Positions 60,016 through 64,000 of a stretch of 64,000 bases of DNA are shown here, one piece after another. The DNA is taken from assembly GCF_032062175.1 (NCBI RefSeq), contig NZ_DAMBQK010000003.1:62001-126000 (forward strand), read 5' to 3'. Source of the DNA: Atlantibacter sp032062175 (GTDB lineage: Bacteria > Pseudomonadota > Gammaproteobacteria > Enterobacterales > Enterobacteriaceae). Under the pieces are notes generated by a model, which worked only from the letters and a program-made list of their open reading frames with translations, had not been told where the DNA came from and ran no database searches. How positions within the stretch are numbered: position 1 is the first letter of the stretch; every line of letters starts with the position of its first letter. The position numbers were made by a program, and so were the translations under genes.

Positions 60016-63000
60016 GTGAATGCCTGCGATGACAACGAATTAAACACACAGGCGCTGTTGACTCATTTTGGGATGGACCCGTTACGCATGACTGACAAGC
60101 ACACCACCATTACGGAGCTTCAGGCGCGTTTTCGCCTGAGCGAATTAAACGTAGGCCACTGGAACCGCATCCACTTTCAGCTCGCTCCCGAGTCTGTGCT
60201 GGAGGATGAGCGCCTCACCGAATACCGTTTTTACCGCATTGAAGAGATGACCGATGAAAAGGCCGCGGTTCACCGCCTGGCCATGAGCAATGTGATCGCC
60301 AATATGAGCGATTCACGTGCGACGCTGCTGTATATGCTGCTCAGCGACGGCGAGGGTATTCATTTTTATATCGGCGTGGCGAGCAACGATAACGGCGTGG
60401 TCCACGATATCGGCATTAAACTCGAGCGGGCTTTCAGCAGTAATTTACTCGGCGCGAAGCTGGCGGCGGTTAAACCCCAGGACATCACCCCGATAACCTC
60501 GCTGTTATCGATGAAGCGGCTCGGCGTGGTGACGGGCGTCCCGTCGCTGAATGAAGAAGAAACCCGGCTGGGGGATGAAGAGTTTCAGGGCGTCGAGCGC
60601 CTGGTGAACGGCCTGGCGGGGGAAAGCTGGCGAATGATTATCGCCTGCAAACCGGGTAGCGCAGAGGAAGTGGAGCAGATCATTGAGCAAATTTACGACC
60701 TGTCGACCCAGCTCTCCTCGCAAATGAAATATTCGGTGCAGATCTCGCAAAACCAGAGTGAACAACATACCCGCAGCACCGGTCAGAACGTCGCCAAAAC
60801 CAGCGGAACCAGTATCACCTTTACACACGGCGAGGGAGACAGCCGCGCTAAAAGCGTCGGCGTTAATGAAAACCACGGCTCCAGTAAAGGCACCAGCTCC
60901 AGCTACGATAATAAAGGCACCAATCACAGTAAAGGTACCAGTAGCGGCACGACCACCACCTCGTCGACCAACAAATCCCAGGCCACAGGAACCAGCGACT
61001 CGCAAAGCGTCGGCAGCAATGAAAGCACCAGCGACGCCACCACCTCCGGCGATGGCCAGGCAGTAACCCGCGAGGAAATCAACAAAGGCTACGAAGAGTT
61101 GCTGAAGCATTTAGGCGAGACGCAAATTTCACGCTTTCGCCAGGGCAACAGCAAAGGGATGTTTAAAACCTCACTGTTTCTGGCCGCCAATACAAACGCA
61201 GTGTATGAACGGCTGAGCGCCAGCGTGCGGTCAATTTTCCAGGGCAATAACCCAACCCTGACGCCGTTGCGTGTGCACCGTTTGCAGCACGGCGCGGCGC
61301 ATCTCGGGCAACTGCTGCAACTGGCCGATGCGGCGACCGGCGCGGAACATCCTTACAGCGAAGCCATTTACTCACTGGTCAGCGCCAGACACGGGCGCAC
61401 TCAGTGTTCGACCTGGTTGAACAGCCAGGAAATTTCCCTGCTGATGGGCTTGCCGGATAAAGAGCTGGCGGGGCTGAAAATCCGTAAATGCGTCGATTTC
61501 GCGCTTAATCCACCTACCCTTGCTGAGCAACAACAACTGACGCTCGGCCAGGTGATCCAGCATGGACAGACCCTGGCGTTTAAACCGCTGACGCTGGATA
61601 AATCCGAGCTGAATAAACACATTTTTATTACTGGCGTCACCGGCTCCGGCAAAACCACCAGTTGCATGAAACTCCTGCTGGAGTCCGGGCTGCCGTTTCT
61701 GGTGATTGAACCCGCCAAGACCGAGTACCGCGAGCTGTACCAGAAAAATCCCGACGTGGAGTATTACTGCCTGGGCCGGGAAGACATCACGCCGTTTCGC
61801 CTGAACCCGTTTGAACTGGTGTCGTCAAAAGAGACGCTCACCGGGCATATCGATATCCTGAAAAACGCCCTCAATGCGGTATTCCCCATGGAGGCGGCGA
61901 TGCCGATGATCGTGGCGGAGGCGATTATTCAGGCCTATGAGCGCAAAGGCTGGGATATCTTCAGCAACCAAAACCTGTTGATTGATGAACCGTTCGCCCT
62001 GAACAGCGGCGCGTGGCCTAATTTCAGCGATATGATCCGCGAACTGGATTCAGTTATCGAATCCAAAGGCATGGGCAAGGAGTTTGAGGAGAAATACCGC
62101 GGCTCGTTGGTGGCGCGGCTTACCGATCTCACTAAGGGCACCAAAAGCCGCATGCTCAACGCCCGCCATTCTATTGATTTCGATGCGCTGCTGGATAAAA
62201 AAGTGGTTTTCGAACTTGATGAAATCAAGGATGAGAACGACAAATCCCTGCTGATGGCGCTGATTGTCACTCGCCTCGCGGAAACCATTAAACAGCGTTA
62301 TTTGCGCGAGCCAGGCTACCGCCATTTAACGCTGATTGAAGAAGCGCACCGCCTGCTGGCGAAGCCGGAGCCGGGCGAAGGCGGCAGTAAAAAACTCGGC
62401 GTAGAGATGTTCAGCAACCTGTTGGCCGAGGTGCGTAAATATGGCGAAGGTTTGATCATCGCCGATCAAATCCCCAACAAACTGATCCCGGACGTCATCA
62501 AAAATACCAATACCAAAATCGTTCACCGGCTGTTTTCTGCAGACGATCGTGACGTCATTGGCGACACCATGTCGTTAAGCGATGAGCAGAAAAACTTCCT
62601 GCCGTCGCTCCAGACGGGCCAGGCGGTAATTTACGGCGGTGGCTGGCACGGCGCGGTGCTCACGCAGATCAAACCCAACGCCAATACCACCGGGCAGCCG
62701 ATAGATGAACGCCTCATCGCTGACCGGGGTCTTCAGCAATGGTGGCCGCAACGCGCCCGGCTGTTCCCACAGCTCGCGGCGCATACCGACTTTGGCGATC
62801 CGCAGGCGTTTATCGCTTATAGCCAGCAGCTCGGCAACCTGTCGCGGCTGATGACGCTGGCACGGCAACTGCCGCCGGGCGCGTCGCTGAATAAACAGCT
62901 GGTACGCATCGTCGGGCAGCTTCAGGCGCTTAATGCCTGCGAGCCCGATTTAACTCAGGCGATGGTGGCCTGGGCGCTGGATAACACCGATCTTCCCCCG

Positions 63001-63123
63001 CACGCCGTGCAAGAAAAAATGCCGCGCCGGCTGGCTGAGCTGTTGAAATTTATCGGTATCGCGCCAGAAGCGCTGGATTTCGACGCGTTAGCCGCCCGGG
63101 TTAACGATATGACCAAAAAATAG
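60016..63123 (+). CDS. HerA/FtsK-type ATPase with Ser/Thr/Gly-rich insert
   Basis: A 1035-residue protein of unknown system. Residues about 1-245 form an unrecognised N-terminal domain. Residues about 246-350 are a low-complexity Ser/Thr/Gly/Asn linker with repeated KGTSS- and TGTSDS-like units. The C-terminal half is a HerA/VirB4-like motor: Walker A GVTGSGKTT at residues 540-548, EPAKTEYRELY directly after, and Walker B with glutamates in HLTLIEEAHRLLAKP near residue 775, then ADQIPNKLIPDVIKNTN. Such ATPases pump DNA or protein through ring hexamers. The start is uncertain: GTG at 60016 follows AGGG closely, and ATGs at 60073 and 60088 are alternatives. Two further genes follow in the same direction. 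Confidence 0.85.
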   Translation: MNACDDNELNTQALLTHFGMDPLRMTDKHTTITELQARFRLSELNVGHWNRIHFQLAPESVLEDERLTEYRFYRIEEMTDEKAAVHRLAMSNVIANMSDSRATLLYMLLSDGEGIHFYIGVASNDNGVVHDIGIKLERAFSSNLLGAKLAAVKPQDITPITSLLSMKRLGVVTGVPSLNEEETRLGDEEFQGVERLVNGLAGESWRMIIACKPGSAEEVEQIIEQIYDLSTQLSSQMKYSVQISQNQSEQHTRSTGQNVAKTSGTSITFTHGEGDSRAKSVGVNENHGSSKGTSSSYDNKGTNHSKGTSSGTTTTSSTNKSQATGTSDSQSVGSNESTSDATTSGDGQAVTREEINKGYEELLKHLGETQISRFRQGNSKGMFKTSLFLAANTNAVYERLSASVRSIFQGNNPTLTPLRVHRLQHGAAHLGQLLQLADAATGAEHPYSEAIYSLVSARHGRTQCSTWLNSQEISLLMGLPDKELAGLKIRKCVDFALNPPTLAEQQQLTLGQVIQHGQTLAFKPLTLDKSELNKHIFITGVTGSGKTTSCMKLLLESGLPFLVIEPAKTEYRELYQKNPDVEYYCLGREDITPFRLNPFELVSSKETLTGHIDILKNALNAVFPMEAAMPMIVAEAIIQAYERKGWDIFSNQNLLIDEPFALNSGAWPNFSDMIRELDSVIESKGMGKEFEEKYRGSLVARLTDLTKGTKSRMLNARHSIDFDALLDKKVVFELDEIKDENDKSLLMALIVTRLAETIKQRYLREPGYRHLTLIEEAHRLLAKPEPGEGGSKKLGVEMFSNLLAEVRKYGEGLIIADQIPNKLIPDVIKNTNTKIVHRLFSADDRDVIGDTMSLSDEQKNFLPSLQTGQAVIYGGGWHGAVLTQIKPNANTTGQPIDERLIADRGLQQWWPQRARLFPQLAAHTDFGDPQAFIAYSQQLGNLSRLMTLARQLPPGASLNKQLVRIVGQLQALNACEPDLTQAMVAWALDNTDLPPHAVQEKMPRRLAELLKFIGIAPEALDFDALAARVNDMTKK

Positions 63124-63148
63124 TGTTTTTACATAACAAGGAGTGACT

Positions 63149-63778
63149 ATGGGATTTTTAAGTTCAATCGGTTCGGCGCTGTCGAGCATCGGCAGTTTTG
63201 TGGCGAGCGTCGCCAGCACGGTGCTGAAAATTGCGACCACGCCTGAAATCGTGCGCGCGATAAGCGCCGTGGTGCAGGTCATCGGGATCGCGCTGGATAT
63301 TCTTCGCCCGGATCAGTCCCCGGAGAAACACGGCGAAAAAGTGCTGGCTGCCGCAGAAATGGGGATTACGCCGGACGCGTTCGCGACGTTCGATGAATAT
63401 TCTCAGGCGATTAAAAACTTTGAGGTGAAGCCGGGCCTGGAAGGCAAATGGAGTAAAGAACAGAAAATCGCCGCCAGCGCGGGCGTGATTGCCCAGGGCC
63501 TGACCGAATACAAATCCTTCAGCATGGATTCGGCGATTAGCCTGATCGTGCTGGTGGCGCAAAAGCCGGAGTTTTTTACCGCCGAGCGCGTCCTTAACCT
63601 GATGGGCAAAACCAACGACTTTACCCTGATCCGCGATTATCTCGATGACGAGCTGGATCTGTATGACAGCGAGCGCGTGGAGGCCTGGCTGGCCTCTGCC
63701 GAAGCCGATATGCCGGACGGCCTGTCCCGGGAAGAGATCGTCGCCAGCCTGCGCGCCCAGCGCGCTGATGCCGAATAA
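63149..63778 (+). CDS. Protein with hydrophobic N-terminus, unknown function
   Basis: A 209-residue protein, likely partner of the ATPase. The first ~60 residues are small-residue-rich and hydrophobic (FLSSIGSALSSIGSFVASVAST and VQVIGIALDIL in outline), with SSIGS repeated, like a membrane-inserting or helical amphipathic segment. The remainder is soluble and acidic, with helices ending in LSREEIVASLRAQRADAE. AAGGAG lies five bases before the ATG at 63149. It is 25 bases after the ATPase gene, pointing to one transcript. I do not recognise the family. Confidence 0.75.
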   Translation: MGFLSSIGSALSSIGSFVASVASTVLKIATTPEIVRAISAVVQVIGIALDILRPDQSPEKHGEKVLAAAEMGITPDAFATFDEYSQAIKNFEVKPGLEGKWSKEQKIAASAGVIAQGLTEYKSFSMDSAISLIVLVAQKPEFFTAERVLNLMGKTNDFTLIRDYLDDELDLYDSERVEAWLASAEADMPDGLSREEIVASLRAQRADAE

Positions 63779-63794
63779 CGCCGGGACTGAATTG

Positions 63795-64000
63795 ATGAGC
63801 CATTACGCTATTTTTCTCGACCAGCAACGCTTTAGCTGTTTTTGCCGCACTCCGGAAGGCTGGGACGTTTATCCGCTCAAAGGCGAAGAGAGCCTCGATT
63901 GTGCCCGGCCTGCCCAACTGGTGGACGCGCTGGGTGAACTGACCGAACGTCTGGAATGGAGCCCGGCGGAGCAGATTGTGGTGCTGTACCAGCCGCAATA
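63795..64000 (+). CDS. Third gene of the ATPase module, cut by window edge
   Basis: An open frame of 68 codons (206 bases with the partial last codon) starts at ATG 63795, 16 bases after the preceding stop, and runs off the right edge. The visible part begins MSHYAIFLDQQRF and reads as a normal soluble protein with the coding bias of its neighbours. GGGACTGA upstream gives a weak ribosome-binding site. Function cannot be told from the fragment. Confidence 0.6.
   Translation, partial: MSHYAIFLDQQRFSCFCRTPEGWDVYPLKGEESLDCARPAQLVDALGELTERLEWSPAEQIVVLYQPQ

Noticed and set aside
60505..61110. 201-codon minus-strand frame rich in Gly, Ala and Val
   Set aside because: It is the mirror image of the Ser/Thr/Gly-rich linker of the ATPase and has low-complexity hydrophobic composition only for that reason.
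61163..63093. Several antisense frames of 60-200 codons inside the HerA-like ATPase gene (and others in hyf and fdn genes)
   Set aside because: They are antisense shadows of GC-rich coding sequence without ribosome-binding sites; the sense frames carry clear domain motifs.
1..64000. CRISPR arrays, tRNA or rRNA genes, insertion sequences or prophage integrase
   Set aside because: I looked for regular short repeats, cloverleaf-like sequences, transposase or integrase motifs and found none that I could support.

Overview
The window comes from the chromosome of a member of the Enterobacteriaceae. The best fit is a Kosakonia/Enterobacter-like genus, because nik, fdhF, fdn, tna and hyf genes all look enterobacterial, the third-position GC is fairly high, and an ERIC repeat (an enterobacterial repeat) lies between tnaA and tnaB. 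The genus is my inference; no rRNA or other species marker is present.

Layout, left to right. (1) 1-3680: the nickel ABC importer nikABCDE, with nikA cut by the window edge. (2) 3681-6184: a sigma54-type promoter and a selenocysteine-containing fdhF, read through an in-frame UGA with a clear SECIS hairpin. (3) 6210-16916: a ten-gene, minus-strand carbohydrate operon combining a ribose-type ABC importer with GatZ/GatY/GatD-like catabolic enzymes, a FGGY kinase, an aldo/keto reductase, a mutarotase and a DeoR-family regulator. (4) 17263-18068: two small AT-richer orphan genes. (5) 18117-22199: L-talarate/galactarate dehydratase, an MFS transporter and a divergent LacI-family regulator with two tandem operators. 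(6) 22242-29184: a ROK regulator facing an operon of a DUF5107/TPR protein, a sugar porter and a mutarotase. (7) 29185-32413: an accessory stretch with an orphan ORF, an RraA-family lyase and an IclR regulator. (8) 32417-35547: tnaC-tnaA-tnaB, with an unlabelled but well-conserved TnaC leader peptide and a Proteus-type tryptophanase. (9) 35713-41167: fdnGHI for formate dehydrogenase-N, in which the catalytic residue is Cys instead of selenocysteine, then two nitrate/NO-linked small genes including a yeaR homologue.

(10) 41458-59100: a complete formate hydrogenlyase-2 region. It holds a Cys-type second fdhF, hydN, a formate channel (focB-like), the sigma54 activator hyfR, a HycI-type protease and hyfABCDEFGHIJ (hydrogenase-4). 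nikR follows at 59382-59813, about 56 kb away from nikABCDE. (11) 60016-64000 (edge): a HerA/FtsK-like ATPase with a long Ser/Thr/Gly-rich insert, a protein with a hydrophobic N-terminus, and a third gene cut by the edge. I cannot name this module and it is the best candidate for an undescribed system.

How it works together: nickel uptake (nik, nikR), formate transport (focB), formate oxidation (three molybdenum/tungsten bis-MGD formate dehydrogenases: one Sec, two Cys) and hydrogen evolution (hyf) form one anaerobic formate/nickel theme spread over the window. Candidate sigma54 promoters occur before fdhF, hydN, hyfA and perhaps focB, and a shared TGTCGA motif lies upstream of the first three, which suggests common control by HyfR/FhlA. 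Sugar and amino-acid catabolic operons are interleaved with it.
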